Source: Streptococcus mitis (GTDB lineage Bacteria; Bacillota; Bacilli; Lactobacillales; Streptococcaceae). Taken from it: a DNA stretch of 32,272 bases. Below the pieces are notes generated by a model. It ran no database searches, was not told the DNA's origin, and was given only the letters and a program-made list of their open reading frames with translations. The DNA lies in contig NZ_SPGF01000022.1 of assembly GCF_005844455.1 (NCBI RefSeq), forward strand, positions 1 to 32,272, read 5' to 3'. How positions within the stretch are numbered: position 1 is the stretch's first letter; each line of letters begins with the position of its first letter. Both the position numbers and the translations under genes were made by a program. This document shows positions 16,271 through 26,480 of this stretch, piece after piece.

Positions 16271-18667
16271 TTATAAAAATTGCTGTGGCTCATGGTCAAT
16301 GTTGAGACGGAGCTCACTATTTTCCCGTTCTTGAGTCAAGGCCAGTACTCGATTGAGGGTAGGCCCCAGCTCATCTTCTAAACGGTATTTAATCAAAATC
16401 TGGTAATGATAAAGGTTGTGGGTACGGGCGATGGGTTTTGGCGTTGGTCCAAGGATTTTACTAGTGTCCGATAAACCTGAGCGTAAAATGTTCATGACTT
16501 CATAGGCACGTTTGACCACCTCTTCTTCTTTTTTATGAGAAAGGGTAATGCCAATCGTGAAATAGTAAGGCGGATAGCCAAGTTGTCGTCTGATTCCCAT
16601 TTCATAGGCGTAAAAACCTTCGTAGTCCTGATCCTTGGCAAATCGAATAGCATAATGCTGAGGATTGTAAGACTGGATCAAAACCTGACCAGCTTTTTCA
16701 GCCCGACCTGCTCGACCTGCCACCTGGGTTAAGAGCTGGAAGGTTCTCTCAGAGGAACGAAAATCAGGCAAGTTTAGGGCTGTATCCGCATTGAGGACTC
16801 CGACTAGGGTCACATTTGGAAAATCCAAGCCCTTGGCAATCATCTGTGTACCAAGTAAAATATCCGCCTCTCCTCGTCCAAACTGGTCAAGAAGAGCTTG
16901 GTGACTGCCTTTCTTGCGCGTCGTATCCACATCCATGCGCAAAATACGGGCCTGAGGAAAAAGTTCTGCCAGCTCGTCATAAGCCTTCTGTGTCCCTGTC
17001 CCATAGTAGCGAATACTGCGGCTCTTACAGTTAGGACAAGCCTGAGGAATGTCTTTCAAAAAACCACAGTAATGGCAGTTCATGGTCTTAGTATCCATGT
17101 GCAAGGTCAGGGAAATGTCACAGTTGGGACAAGTATCCACCGTTCCACACTCCCGACACATGACAAAGCTAGAATAACCACGGCGATTGAGCATGAGAAC
17201 CACCTGCTCTTTTTTAGCCAGACGGTCTTGGATGGCTTCTAGCAAAGGGGGCGTAAAGTTTGACGTTTCATTTTGCCCAATATAGTCCCGAAAATCAATC
17301 ACTTGAACCTCAGGAATGGTAGCCAAAGGATTGGCACGTTGGGTCAGACTTAGGTGTTGATAGACGCCTTTTCCAGCCCGCGCACGGCTTTCCAGACTTG
17401 GTGTCGCAGAACCAAGCACCAGAGCTGCTTGATTATACTGGGCCCGTAAAATAGCCACCTCTCTGGCATGGTAACGGGGATTGCTGTCCTGCTTATAAGT
17501 CGCTTCATGCTCTTCATCGATAATCATAACACCTAGATTCTTCAGCGGAGCAAAGATGGCTGATCTGGCACCAACAACAACTTGAGCATCGCCACGTTCC
17601 ACCTTGCGCCATTCATCATACTTTTCACCATTAGACAGGCCTGAATGAAGAATGGCCACCTTCTCGCCAAAGCGAGCAATAAAACGCTCCGTCATCTGTG
17701 GAGTCAGAGAAATCTCAGGCACCAGCAAAATAGCTGTCTTGCCCTTGTCCAAGGCTCCTTGGATAATCTGCAAGTAAACCTCTGTCTTCCCACTTCCTGT
17801 AATCCCTTGAAGGAGGAAGGGAGGCTGGTGACTGCCAATAGCACTCACAACCGCATCACGCGCCTGTCTTTGCTCTGGATTCAACTCCAAAGGCTGACTT
17901 GCTTCAATTCCTTCAAAATAAGCAGCCGAACGTTGAACTTCCTTTTGGACTATGCTAACAGCACCTTTTTCCACAAAGAAGTTGACTTGCTCTCGCGAGT
18001 AGGATTCTAACAAACTAGCCAAGGAAGCACTCTCAGGATGAGACAGCAAATAGTCTCTCAATTCCAACTTTTTCTTGGCACGGGAGGAAATCTCAATCTT
18101 CTCTAGCTGAGTAACATCAACCTCATACCAAGACTGGGTCTTGACCTTCTTTTGATCAATTGCCTGATATTCCAGACCAAGCAGGCCTTTTCTAGTCAAA
18201 TGCATCATTTCAGCTTGCTTACCTAAATCCAGAGAAGAAAAGGCTAGTGAATCCTCTGAACCAAACAAGCGCTCTCGGTCCTCCTGACTCAGACCTGCCA
18301 GAGGATAGAGAATCTTGTCATAGCTAGAATTTAGAAATCCCGGCAACATGGCTTTTAAGATGGAGATTTTATAAGAAAAAACAGACTTACGTAACTCTTC
18401 AGCCAACCAGAGTTGTTCTTGCGTGAGAACAGGAGAAAAATCCAACACCTCAGCAATATCTTTTAAATCTTGACTTGCCCCTTCTTCATCTGATTGGGAC
18501 TCCAAACCAAGAACAATCCCTTGAATCAGACGATTTCCCTTACCAAAGGGCACGTGAACCCGCATCCCAACTTCCAGCATTCCCTCAAATTCCTCCGGAA
18601 TCCTGTAACTATAGGGCTGGTCCGTCTGCATCAAGGGCACATCTACGATAATCTTGGCCATAGCCAT
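16271..18667 (-). CDS. priA: Primosomal protein N' (PriA replication restart helicase)
   Basis: Reloads the replication machinery at stalled forks. The 798 residues include an N-terminal fork-binding domain (about 1-100), superfamily-2 helicase motifs (Walker A GITGSGKTEVYLQ near 289, DEEH box in MIIDEEHEATYK), a zinc-binding insert with four Cys pairs (CRECG, CPNC, CHYCG, CPNC), and a C-terminal helicase lobe with QMIAKGLDFPNV and QVAGRAGR. GGAGGTGAG precedes the ATG at 18667. It lies between rpoZ and fmt on the same strand. Confidence 0.96.
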   Translation of the reverse strand: MAMAKIIVDVPLMQTDQPYSYRIPEEFEGMLEVGMRVHVPFGKGNRLIQGIVLGLESQSDEEGASQDLKDIAEVLDFSPVLTQEQLWLAEELRKSVFSYKISILKAMLPGFLNSSYDKILYPLAGLSQEDRERLFGSEDSLAFSSLDLGKQAEMMHLTRKGLLGLEYQAIDQKKVKTQSWYEVDVTQLEKIEISSRAKKKLELRDYLLSHPESASLASLLESYSREQVNFFVEKGAVSIVQKEVQRSAAYFEGIEASQPLELNPEQRQARDAVVSAIGSHQPPFLLQGITGSGKTEVYLQIIQGALDKGKTAILLVPEISLTPQMTERFIARFGEKVAILHSGLSNGEKYDEWRKVERGDAQVVVGARSAIFAPLKNLGVMIIDEEHEATYKQDSNPRYHAREVAILRAQYNQAALVLGSATPSLESRARAGKGVYQHLSLTQRANPLATIPEVQVIDFRDYIGQNETSNFTPPLLEAIQDRLAKKEQVVLMLNRRGYSSFVMCRECGTVDTCPNCDISLTLHMDTKTMNCHYCGFLKDIPQACPNCKSRSIRYYGTGTQKAYDELAELFPQARILRMDVDTTRKKGSHQALLDQFGRGEADILLGTQMIAKGLDFPNVTLVGVLNADTALNLPDFRSSERTFQLLTQVAGRAGRAEKAGQVLIQSYNPQHYAIRFAKDQDYEGFYAYEMGIRRQLGYPPYYFTIGITLSHKKEEEVVKRAYEVMNILRSGLSDTSKILGPTPKPIARTHNLYHYQILIKYRLEDELGPTLNRVLALTQERENSELRLNIDHEPQQFL

Positions 18668-18732
18668 CTTCTCACCTCCTCCTTGTCAGTACATTCTTGC
18701 AATAGAAAAAATAAGATTGAGTCCCCCCAACC

Positions 18733-19047
18733 TTAAATTTTTTCACCATCTTCTTTTTCTTTAGCGATTTGCTCTTTGATTTTCTTTTCTTCTTCTTCTT
18801 TGCGACGTTTTTCTTCTTCGATACGGCGACGCACTGCTTCACGTTTTCCTTCTGGATCTGGGTGAATTGTAACGTTTCCTGATTCGATTTCTTCTAAAGC
18901 GCGAAGAGTTGGTTTTTCAGACTTGAAACCTTGAGTTGCTGGCGCACCTGCTTCCAATTCGTGGGCACGTTTTGCTTCCAAGATTACGAGTGAATATTTT
19001 GAAGGAACCTTGTCGAGCAAGGTATCAATAGAGGGTTTTAACATCAT
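18733..19047 (-). CDS. rpoZ: RNA polymerase omega subunit
   Basis: A 104-residue subunit that helps assemble RNA polymerase by binding beta-prime. The omega core is residues 1-60 ([20 protein letters not shown], then KRAHELE and the [10 protein letters not shown] segment). It is followed by a long charged Lys/Glu/Arg helix to the C-terminus, a feature I recall from streptococcal omega proteins. Translation may start at the first or second of two adjacent Met codons. It lies 24 bases after gmk, a pairing also common in E. coli and Bacillus. Confidence 0.93.
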   Translation of the reverse strand: MMLKPSIDTLLDKVPSKYSLVILEAKRAHELEAGAPATQGFKSEKPTLRALEEIESGNVTIHPDPEGKREAVRRRIEEEKRRKEEEEKKIKEQIAKEKEDGEKI

Positions 19048-19071
19048 TTACTTGTACCTATTTTCTAAATT

Positions 19072-19713
<642 letters not shown>

Positions 19714-19747
19714 TCAGTCTGTAAAAATAAAATAAGATTTCCCTTCA

Positions 19748-19773
19748 GATAGTAGCATTTTGCGCAAACTATC
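19748..19773 (-). repeat. Hairpin with TTTGCGCAAA palindrome in the gmk leader
   Basis: GATAGT (19748-19753) and ACTATC (19768-19773) form an outer stem, and the 10-base perfect palindrome TTTGCGCAAA lies at 19759-19768. It is downstream of the candidate gmk promoter and lacks a T-run, so it may be a leader structure or an operator rather than a terminator. Confidence 0.4.
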
Positions 19774-19793
19774 CTTCTACAGTCTTTCTATCT

Positions 19794-19802
19794 AGTGTAA
19801 CA
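19794..19802 (-). promoter_or_regulatory. Candidate extended -10 promoter of the gmk operon
   Basis: On the minus strand TGTTACACT (19802 to 19794) fits an extended -10 box, immediately after the rny terminator. It would give a leader of roughly 90 bases before the gmk ATG. Confidence 0.4.
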
Positions 19803-19830
19803 AAAAAGCAGTAATTTTTCAACTGCTCTT
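19801..19830 (-). terminator. Intrinsic terminator of rny
   Basis: On the minus strand AGCAGT (19827-19822) pairs with ACTGCT (19812-19807) around a nine-base loop, followed by a run of six T. Confidence 0.75.
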
Positions 19831-19836
19831 TCTTAT

Positions 19837-21450
19837 TTATTTAGCATAATCTACTGCACGAAGCTCGCGAATCACGGTTACCTTGATATTTCCTGGGTAA
19901 TCGAGATTATTTTCAATTTTCTCACGAACTTTGTGAGCCAAGATTGTGACTTTGTCGTCCTTGATTTGTCCTGGATTGACCATGATACGGATTTCACGTC
20001 CTGCTTGAAGGGCAAAGCTAGTTTGCACTCCTTCAAAGCCGTTAGCAATTTCTTCCAAATCATGAAGACGCTTGATGTAGCTTTCAAGAGACTCACTACG
20101 AGCACCCGGACGGGCTGCGCTCAAGGCATCTGCTGCAGCGACGATCACTGCAATGACGCTCTCAGCTTCTACATCGCCGTGGTGACTAGCAATCGTATTC
20201 ACCACAACTGGGTGTTCCTTGTACTTGCGTGCCAATTCCATACCGATTTCAACGTGGCTACCTTCAACCTCGCGGTCAATAGCTTTTCCGATATCGTGAA
20301 GGAACCCAGCACGACGGGCAAGAGCCGCATTTTCACCAAGTTCACTCGCCATGATGCCAGCCAACTTAGCAACCTCAATCGAATGGCGCAAGACATTTTG
20401 TCCATAAGAAGTACGGAACTGCAAACGTCCCATAATCTTCATCAAGTCTGGATGAAGGTTTGGCGCACCAATTTCATAAGCAGCAGCCTCACCGTATTCA
20501 CGGATCTTATTGTCAATCTCCTGACGGTTTTTCTCAACCAACTCTTCGATACGAGCTGGATGAATACGACCATCTTTGAGCAACATTTCCATAGTCATAC
20601 GGGCAATTTCACGACGAATCGGATCAAACCCTGACAAGGTCACCACTTCTGGTGTATCGTCGATAATCACATCGACCCCTGTCAAACTTTCAAAGGTACG
20701 AATGTTACGACCTTCACGACCAATAATGCGTCCCTTCATGGTATCATCTGGTAGATGAACCGTTGAGTTTGTAGACTCCGCTACATATTCACCAGCAATA
20801 CGTTGCATAGCTTGAGCCAGGATATCCTTGGCCATTTTGTCAGAACGTTCCTTGACCTCTTGCTCAGCTTCGCGAATGCGACTGGCAATCTCCTTTGTCA
20901 AGTTTTCCTCTGTCTGAGCCAAGATGATATCTCGTGCTTCTGCCTGAGACAGGGCACCAATACGCTCTAGTTCTGCTTCTTTTTGTCTTTCGACTTCCTC
21001 TAATTGCTCTTGACGCGCATCAAGGTTTTTCGCTCTATCAGAAATACTTTGTTCTTTTTGTTCAAGTGTTTGTTCTTTACTCGTCAAATTGTCGTCCTTA
21101 CGGTCGAGGCTAGTTGCTCTCTCTGTCAAACGACTTTCGATTTGTTTGAGTTCTTGACGTTCTGATTTGAATTCAGCGTCCACTTCTTCACGGTATTTTC
21201 TGGCTTCTTCTTTGGCCTCCAATAGTGCTTCTTTTTTAAGAGACTTGCTTTCACGTTTGGCTTCATTAACAAGTAAATCCGCTTCACGTTCAGCTTGTCC
21301 ACGTAAATTAGTTGCTTCTTGTTCAGCATTTAAAAGCATCAACTCTGCAGCTTCCTGAGATGATTTCATCTTGGCTGAGATGCTGACATATCCAATGACT
21401 AAACCAATGATGACGGCAAAAACAGCAATCGCAAGCGACATGATTTCCAT
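19837..21450 (-). CDS. rny: Ribonuclease Y
   Basis: Membrane-anchored endoribonuclease that starts decay of many mRNAs in Gram-positive bacteria. The 537 residues hold an N-terminal membrane helix (about 4-24), a long charged coiled coil (about 30-200), a KH RNA-binding domain ([15 protein letters not shown] near 240), and an HD hydrolase domain with [14 protein letters not shown] and the later SHHGDVE. It has its own strong promoter and terminator, so it is transcribed alone. Confidence 0.96.
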   Translation of the reverse strand: MEIMSLAIAVFAVIIGLVIGYVSISAKMKSSQEAAELMLLNAEQEATNLRGQAEREADLLVNEAKRESKSLKKEALLEAKEEARKYREEVDAEFKSERQELKQIESRLTERATSLDRKDDNLTSKEQTLEQKEQSISDRAKNLDARQEQLEEVERQKEAELERIGALSQAEARDIILAQTEENLTKEIASRIREAEQEVKERSDKMAKDILAQAMQRIAGEYVAESTNSTVHLPDDTMKGRIIGREGRNIRTFESLTGVDVIIDDTPEVVTLSGFDPIRREIARMTMEMLLKDGRIHPARIEELVEKNRQEIDNKIREYGEAAAYEIGAPNLHPDLMKIMGRLQFRTSYGQNVLRHSIEVAKLAGIMASELGENAALARRAGFLHDIGKAIDREVEGSHVEIGMELARKYKEHPVVVNTIASHHGDVEAESVIAVIVAAADALSAARPGARSESLESYIKRLHDLEEIANGFEGVQTSFALQAGREIRIMVNPGQIKDDKVTILAHKVREKIENNLDYPGNIKVTVIRELRAVDYAK

Positions 21451-21498
21451 GTTTTTACCTCATTTTATTGTTATTCCGAATGACATACATTCTTTTAC

Positions 21499-21527
21499 AT
21501 TCTACCATAAAAAAGTGATTTTCACAA
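21499..21527 (-). promoter_or_regulatory. rny promoter
   Basis: On the minus strand TTGTGA (21527-21522), a 17-base spacer and TAGAAT (21504-21499) preceded by TGG form a promoter with both a -35 and an extended -10. The ATG of rny follows at 21450. Confidence 0.75.
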
Positions 21528-21613
21528 ACCTAAAATAGAATATGTTTTGGGGAAATTGGAACACATTTACAAAAATAAAATTGTTGTTTAGAAAAGCCTC
21601 CTTCGCAGTAGAC

Positions 21614-22711
21614 TTAGTTTGATTCTATTCTAATGGGCACTCTGCCAAAATTCTGCTCTTCTATACTTGGATTTCCTAGTTGGTAAATTCGGTCTGCCTT
21701 TTGAGTCATGGCATCCCATGGTTCTTTGCCAATTCGGCTGACTAGAGTGACCTGTCCTTTCAGAGACTTGAGATGTTCTCTGCCTTTTTCGGTAAATCCA
21801 AGGACATGAATGGCTTCTGGCAAGTCACTTTCTCTAGCCTGCACCAAGATATAAGTCAAGAGGCGTCTGACACGCGCTTTTGTGTAACGTTTGGTGGCAA
21901 CTGCCTCGACCAATTCGTCAACAGACCGGGTTGTATTGATGGCATCCTTGATACGTACAGCCATTTCTTGATTGACCTGATAGATGGTTGTTAGGTCTGG
22001 ATTGGACAAGATTTGATAGCGGAGCATAGGAAAATAGTCTTCCCAGCTCACCTTACTGGCCTGATCAAAAAGGGCAGCAGAAGGCATAAAGCGTTCTAAG
22101 AAATCTTTTTCTGATTGATGCTGACGCAGAGCTGTCGCCGAGGCAAAGTCCACATCCTTGTCCACTGAATGGTAACCCGCTCCCTGACGCTGAATCGGAT
22201 GTAGCTTAATATTTCGTCCCGCAACCGCCTTGGCATAAGCTAGAGCTAGAACATGATTGGGCGTATTGCCTGAAAAATCAAGACCTGCAAATTCCTTCCA
22301 CATGGCTTGGGTTTTCTGGGGATAAGAGAGGGAATCAGGCAAATTTTCCACAAAATTCTCCATCTCAGCACCCTGCTCTGTGTATAAGTCAGCGATTTTC
22401 TGGTAATCTAGAAATTCCTCCGTCCCAAAAACTAGGCTATCAATGCCCAATCGAGCCAAGATATCCACAGCCCCTTGGCCAAAGAAATCCGCCGCCTGAA
22501 CACTGACTAAAAAGGGCAATTCCACTACCAGATCCGCTCCATTTCCCAGTGCCATCTGGGCTCTTGTCCACTTGTCCACGATAGCAGGCTCTCCACGCTG
22601 CATGAAATTCCCAGACATGGCAACGATTTTCAACCCCTCTGCTTGATCCAGCAGGTATTTGTGCCCATTATGAAAAGGATTGAACTCTGCGATAATACCT
22701 GTGATGGTCAT
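21614..22711 (-). CDS. tmcAL: tRNA(Met) cytidine acetate ligase TmcAL
   Basis: Activates acetate with ATP to acetylate the wobble cytidine of elongator tRNA-Met, as shown for the Bacillus homologue YlbM. The 365-residue protein has the nucleotidyltransferase start [16 protein letters not shown] and the diagnostic block [20 protein letters not shown], then [13 protein letters not shown]. It follows yqeM by nine bases and is probably the last gene of the transcript. No clear hairpin terminator is visible after it. Confidence 0.9.
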   Translation of the reverse strand: MTITGIIAEFNPFHNGHKYLLDQAEGLKIVAMSGNFMQRGEPAIVDKWTRAQMALGNGADLVVELPFLVSVQAADFFGQGAVDILARLGIDSLVFGTEEFLDYQKIADLYTEQGAEMENFVENLPDSLSYPQKTQAMWKEFAGLDFSGNTPNHVLALAYAKAVAGRNIKLHPIQRQGAGYHSVDKDVDFASATALRQHQSEKDFLERFMPSAALFDQASKVSWEDYFPMLRYQILSNPDLTTIYQVNQEMAVRIKDAINTTRSVDELVEAVATKRYTKARVRRLLTYILVQARESDLPEAIHVLGFTEKGREHLKSLKGQVTLVSRIGKEPWDAMTQKADRIYQLGNPSIEEQNFGRVPIRIESN

Positions 22712-22720
22712 GGTAATCTC

Positions 22721-23461
22721 CTACTTCTGCGCGACAAAAAACCAACGGGTGCTAGTTTCTGTTGGCTCCTTATCCTCAAAGTCCGCATAGAGTTTGAAAG
22801 ACTTAAAACCAGCCTGTTCCAGCAAAATATCATAGGTCAAGACTTCGTATGTACGCTCCTCATGTACTTCATCGTGGCGACTAAAGTAACCGTCAGCCTC
22901 CTTGATAAAGAAAGTCAACTCATGGACGATGGAGTGAGGAGCTTCGTCATCATAGGTGTCCCAAAGCATGGCAAAATCTTCCGCATTTTCATGGTAGGAA
23001 TAGCCTGGAAAAACTTCATCTGTCTGGTAGGTCGAATGCACATCAAAGATAAATACACCATCTTCGTTGAGGGCGTTATATACTTCCTTAAAGACGTCTC
23101 CTACCTCCACCTCATCCTGCATGTAGCAGATAGAGTCCGAGTAACACGTAACAAAGTCGTACTTACCAGCCCTGGATAAATCCAGCATATTGCCTTCGAT
23201 AAAATCAATCTTTTGCTTGGCTGAAGTAGCTCTCTTCTCAGCAATCTTCAACATATCCTCGCTTAAATCAAGTCCAGTCACATCAAAACCTGCCTGAGAG
23301 AAGCGCACTGATTGAATTCCTGTACCACAAGCCAATTCCAAGAGTTTCTTTCTCTCCTTAGTTTTTGGCAAATGACGCAGAGAAAAATCAGTCCATTTGT
23401 CGTATAAACTGTCATCCATAACCGTATCGTAGACCGCCGCAAAAATTTCATAAGTTGCCAT
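22721..23461 (-). CDS. yqeM: SAM-dependent methyltransferase (YqeM type)
   Basis: A 246-residue class I methyltransferase; the substrate is not known. The SAM-binding motif is LELACGTGIQSVRFSQAGF, followed by GLDLSEDML and the DFVTCYSDSI strand. The frame is open to 23497, but I chose the Met at 23461 because the family (Bacillus YqeM) begins M-TYE-FA. The ribosome site is weak for this Met; GGAGG further upstream would suit the Met two codons earlier (23467). In Bacillus yqeM follows rsfS, as here, but copy B of the structured repeat and a hairpin lie between them. Confidence 0.85.
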   Translation of the reverse strand: MATYEIFAAVYDTVMDDSLYDKWTDFSLRHLPKTKERKKLLELACGTGIQSVRFSQAGFDVTGLDLSEDMLKIAEKRATSAKQKIDFIEGNMLDLSRAGKYDFVTCYSDSICYMQDEVEVGDVFKEVYNALNEDGVFIFDVHSTYQTDEVFPGYSYHENAEDFAMLWDTYDDEAPHSIVHELTFFIKEADGYFSRHDEVHEERTYEVLTYDILLEQAGFKSFKLYADFEDKEPTETSTRWFFVAQK

Positions 23462-23539
23462 AATCATGATACCAAGAGCCTCCATGGCAAAAACCACTCG
23501 CCCTATACCTTTCCATCAATTTTCTAAAATAAGCAAAGA

Positions 23540-23563
23540 AACCCAGTTGACTGCAACTGAGTT
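23540..23563 (-). terminator. Hairpin between repeat copy B and yqeM
   Basis: A 10-bp stem (23540-23549 with 23554-23563, one G-U pair) with a four-base loop. On the minus strand it is followed by TCTTTGC and then T-rich sequence, which makes it a weak terminator or an attenuator rather than a strong stop. Confidence 0.45.
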
Positions 23564-23586
23564 CAATTAAAGACAAAGTCTTTTTA

Positions 23587-23722
23587 AGACTTTCCTTAGG
23601 TGATTTCGGACGTCTGCGACCTTCTTCGAAGTTCCAAGACTTAGTTTTGAGCCTAAGGTCTCAAAACTCCCGACTTCTTGAAACATTATCGTTTCAAGAA
23701 GTTTTATCACAACGGAAAGTCT
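23587..23722 (-). repeat. Structured repeat, copy B (136 bases)
   Basis: P1 23587-23595/23714-23722, P2 23600-23604/23706-23710, H1 23673-23684/23691-23702 (12 bp), H2 23643-23651/23660-23668 (9 bp), H3 23612-23615/23637-23640 with inner 23621-23624/23628-23631. It has exactly the length of copy A, with changed but still pairing stems. The minus strand is preferred because P1 then gains a G-U pair and because this is the sense strand of the rsfS-yqeM region. This repeat fills most of the 354-base gap between rsfS and yqeM; no gene is seen in the rest. Confidence 0.75.
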
Positions 23723-23815
23723 CGGTAATTTCTCACTTCGCACTCATAAAACAAGAATAATCTCAATACATTGTCGAATTTTAAAGCAATTCCCAGCCGA
23801 AATTCAACTCATCTT

Positions 23816-24181
<366 letters not shown>

Positions 24182-24182
<1 letters not shown>

Positions 24183-24682
24183 TAGAAAATATGTTTGTAA
24201 TCTAGGACATCTGCAAAGCGCCCCTCCCAAATGCCCTCATAAAATTCATTTATCGTTTCTGCTGGAATGTCTTTCCCATTAAACGTTGTGCAAGTTCCTT
24301 CTGGAATAATAAGCTGATAGCCATATTCAAAGGCAACCTTGACAGAGGTATCCACACAATATTCTGTCTGCATACCACATAAAACTAATTTTTCAATTCC
24401 CTGTTTATCCAAGTATTCTTTTAAACCAGTTTCTTTGAAAATACTGTTATACTTCTTCTGAAAGACCTTTTCATTAGGTTTTCGACTTAAAAGCTCAGAT
24501 AACTGCCAATCTTCTGATGTTTGAGCTTCAGCGTTCTCAATATGTTGAACATAAATAATTTCGATATTCTTGCTTCTAGCCTGGTTTTGTAAATAAGAAA
24601 TTTTGTCCAATAGACTATTTGTCTGAAAACCGGTTTCCACTAAAATATTCTGAACATCAATGATTATAAAAGCCGTTTTCAT
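24182..24682 (-). CDS. Isochorismatase-family cysteine hydrolase
   Basis: A 166-residue hydrolase of the nicotinamidase/isochorismatase fold. The likely triad is Asp9 (IIIDVQN), Lys77 (FQKKYNS) and Cys109 (QTEYCVD). The substrate is unknown; nicotinamide would fit the NAD synthesis gene nadD two genes upstream, but the diagnostic metal-binding residues of nicotinamidases are not evident. It begins directly after the yqeK stop (TAAATG). By eye it is more AT-rich than yqeK or nadD. Being flanked by 18-base direct repeats, it looks like an insertion into an older yqeK-rsfS junction. Confidence 0.88.
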
Positions 24683-24695
24683 TTAGTCCTCTTTC
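24678..24695. repeat. 18-base direct repeat, copy 2 (yqeK end / isochorismatase start)
   Basis: Identical to 24165-24182. Here it is the true yqeK end (Lys-Glu-Asp-stop) plus the ATG and next bases of the isochorismatase gene. It also supplies the AGAGGA ribosome site for that ATG. Confidence 0.85.
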
Positions 24696-25276
24696 AAATA
24701 GTGCACAAAGGCGTTATAGGTTTCAAGGGTTTGGGGATAGATGGGAAATCCCTGATGAGCTAGATGCTCTACGGTACGAGCTGTTTCGTAGGCCACCGCC
24801 TTATCAAGCGATAGACTTGCAATCTCACGCGCCTGGTCCACTCCCGGAAAGGCACGATTGTGCTCGATATAGTCTGCGACGTAGATGACCTTGTCTAAGT
24901 CTGTCATCTGACTAGCCCCGACTGTATGGATTTCAATGGCTCGCAGGATTTCTGGATCATGCAAATCCAAGTCTTCTTGAATCTTGTAAATTCCAACCAT
25001 GCCATGCCAGACATTATTGCCCCAGTTTTTGAGATCAGAATCCAGCTGGTAACAGTCAATCAAGTCCAGAAATTCCTGATCTGACAACTTCTTAGCATAG
25101 TCATGAAGAAGGCCTGCTAGACCTGCTTTCTCGGCATCAACTCCAAATCGCTGAGCCAATTCTATGGCTGCACGCTCCACACCCAAGCAATGGGTTAAAC
25201 GTTTTTCAGGTAGAAGCTCTGCCATTCTTTCCAACAAAGCCTCGCGAGAGCAGTTGATATAGTCTTGATAGGCCAT
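24683..25276 (-). CDS. yqeK: HD-domain diadenosine tetraphosphate hydrolase (YqeK type)
   Basis: Homologues split Ap4A into two ADP in a metal-dependent way. In 197 residues the HD pattern is His29 in [14 protein letters not shown] in [10 protein letters not shown], His in VWHGMVG, the IEIHTVGA segment and the final Asp in VIYVADYIE. The [12 protein letters not shown] and [10 protein letters not shown] blocks are typical of YqeK. It starts by sharing a base with the nadD stop (TGATG), so nadD and yqeK are coupled, as in Bacillus (yqeJ-yqeK). Confidence 0.92.
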   Translation of the reverse strand: MAYQDYINCSREALLERMAELLPEKRLTHCLGVERAAIELAQRFGVDAEKAGLAGLLHDYAKKLSDQEFLDLIDCYQLDSDLKNWGNNVWHGMVGIYKIQEDLDLHDPEILRAIEIHTVGASQMTDLDKVIYVADYIEHNRAFPGVDQAREIASLSLDKAVAYETARTVEHLAHQGFPIYPQTLETYNAFVHYLKED

Positions 25277-25905
25277 CAGTAGAGCCCCTCCTTCTCGATG
25301 TAGTCTAGCACCGGCTGAGGTAGGAGAAAGTTTGGCTTCCGACCTTGGGCAAGGAAACCACGCACCATGCTGGACGAGATATCCATGAGAGGCACATCCA
25401 CCCAGATAACAGGATAGGAAGTCCCTGCCTTGTAGCGTGGACGTTGAACCCCCACAAATTGAACCATGTCAACCAGCTCATCAATACGGTACCACTTAGG
25501 CAGATAATCCACCATATCCGCACCGATAATGAAGTAATAATCCGTATCTGGATGTTGCTCTGTCAAGATTTTCATGGTGTCGTAGGTGTAGGAAATCCCC
25601 TTACGCTCCAACTCTATGGTTTCAATGGCTAGGCCTTCAATCCCCTCAATCGCCAATTCAAGCATCTTGAGACGATGGTGCTCAGGGATGGTTTCTTTTT
25701 TGTCCACATGAGGAGGTTGGTATTCAGGCATGAGCAAAACCTGATCCAATCCCAACTGTTGCCGTACTTGGTCCGCAACGATCAGATGGGCATTGTGAAC
25801 AGGGTTAAAATTCCCTCCTAAAACCCCGACTTGTTTGCGTTTTTTCTCCTTGATTTTCGGCTCCAACTCTACCTTGGTAAAGGGAGTCAATAATTCGATT
25901 GCCAT
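25276..25905 (-). CDS. nadD: Nicotinate-nucleotide adenylyltransferase
   Basis: Joins ATP and nicotinate mononucleotide to make deamido-NAD, an essential step in NAD synthesis. The 209-residue protein has the nucleotidyltransferase motif [12 protein letters not shown] near residues 30-41 and the C-terminal [14 protein letters not shown] (ISSTxIR type). Mid-protein [14 protein letters not shown] also fits. An N-terminal extension of about 25 residues precedes the Rossmann core. AAGGAG lies before the ATG. It lies 51 bases after yhbY. Confidence 0.95.
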   Translation of the reverse strand: MAIELLTPFTKVELEPKIKEKKRKQVGVLGGNFNPVHNAHLIVADQVRQQLGLDQVLLMPEYQPPHVDKKETIPEHHRLKMLELAIEGIEGLAIETIELERKGISYTYDTMKILTEQHPDTDYYFIIGADMVDYLPKWYRIDELVDMVQFVGVQRPRYKAGTSYPVIWVDVPLMDISSSMVRGFLAQGRKPNFLLPQPVLDYIEKEGLY

Positions 25906-25956
25906 AGGCTAGTCTCCTTTATTTCTCTGTAAAAACAGTTGTTGGGAGTATGGTGG

Positions 25957-26268
25957 TTAAATTTCTTTTACTTTTTTAGAAATCTTGCGATTTTCTTTCT
26001 TGCTGGATTGTTTAAACAAAATCAAGATGCGTCCAATTTTTTGGACTGTGTCCACACCAATTTCTTCTTCCAAGATTTCAGCTACTTCGTGGATATTTTC
26101 ATCGGTGTTTTGTAAAAGAGTTACCTTGATCAATTCACGAGCGTCAAGAGCCTGACGGACGCTGGTTTTGATTTGATCGTTAAGGCCATTTTTACCGATT
26201 TGGATGATGGGTTTGAGGGTGTGTGCCTGACTGTTGAGGAAGGCACGTTGTTTTGATGTTAATGACAT
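25957..26268 (-). CDS. yhbY: YhbY-type CRS1-YhbY (CRM) RNA-binding protein
   Basis: A 103-residue RNA-binding protein linked to assembly of the large ribosomal subunit. It starts with LTSKQRAFLNSQAHTLKPIIQIGKNGL, and the GKNGL loop is the CRM family's GxxG-like nucleic-acid motif. The helix-rich middle (LDARELIKVTLLQN) and the VDTVQKIGRILILFKQS end complete the fold. A basic tail follows. It corresponds to Bacillus yqeI and is separated from yqeH by copy C of the structured repeat. Confidence 0.93.
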   Translation of the reverse strand: MSLTSKQRAFLNSQAHTLKPIIQIGKNGLNDQIKTSVRQALDARELIKVTLLQNTDENIHEVAEILEEEIGVDTVQKIGRILILFKQSSKKENRKISKKVKEI

Positions 26269-26288
26269 AATTTTCTTCCTTGTTTTTT

Positions 26289-26442
26289 GATAGTTATTTT
26301 AGGTGGTGAGGGACGGTCGGAACTAATTTTCCAAAGATCTCATCTTTGAAAAATGGATTTCCTGACCTCACAATTGAGCCTTGGTCTCAATTGTGCCCCT
26401 TGCCAATCTATCGATTGGCAAGACACCACGGCAATAACTATC
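26289..26442 (-). repeat. Structured repeat, copy C (154 bases)
   Basis: P1 26289-26298/26433-26442 (10 bp, GATAGTTATT), P2 26303-26308/26424-26429, H1 26399-26408/26413-26422, H2 26369-26378/26386-26395 (10 bp), and an enlarged H3: 26315-26318/26364-26367, 26319-26322/26359-26362 and 26332-26338/26342-26348. The stems share little sequence with A and B yet pair perfectly. It fills most of the yqeH-yhbY gap; on the minus strand it is sense to the operon. A short stem (TGAGC/GCTCA, about 26448-26469) follows outside P1. Confidence 0.75.
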
Positions 26443-26480
26443 TTTTTATGAGCTCACTTTGTTCGCTCAGTGGTTTCATT

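Noticed and set aside
19933..20634. A 233-codon plus-strand open frame.
   Set aside because: It lies wholly antisense to rny, whose domains are unmistakable; it has no ribosome site or recognisable motif and reflects codon bias of the real gene.
23462..23497. N-terminal extension of the yqeM frame.
   Set aside because: The family begins M-TYE-FA at 23461; the extra residues are not family-like, though the start is not certain.
23587..23722. Calling the structured repeats BOX or RUP elements.
   Set aside because: As remembered, BOX has boxA/B/C modules with a TGAAAATCAAAGAG-like end and RUP is about 107 bases; neither fits. SPRITE could not be excluded from memory.
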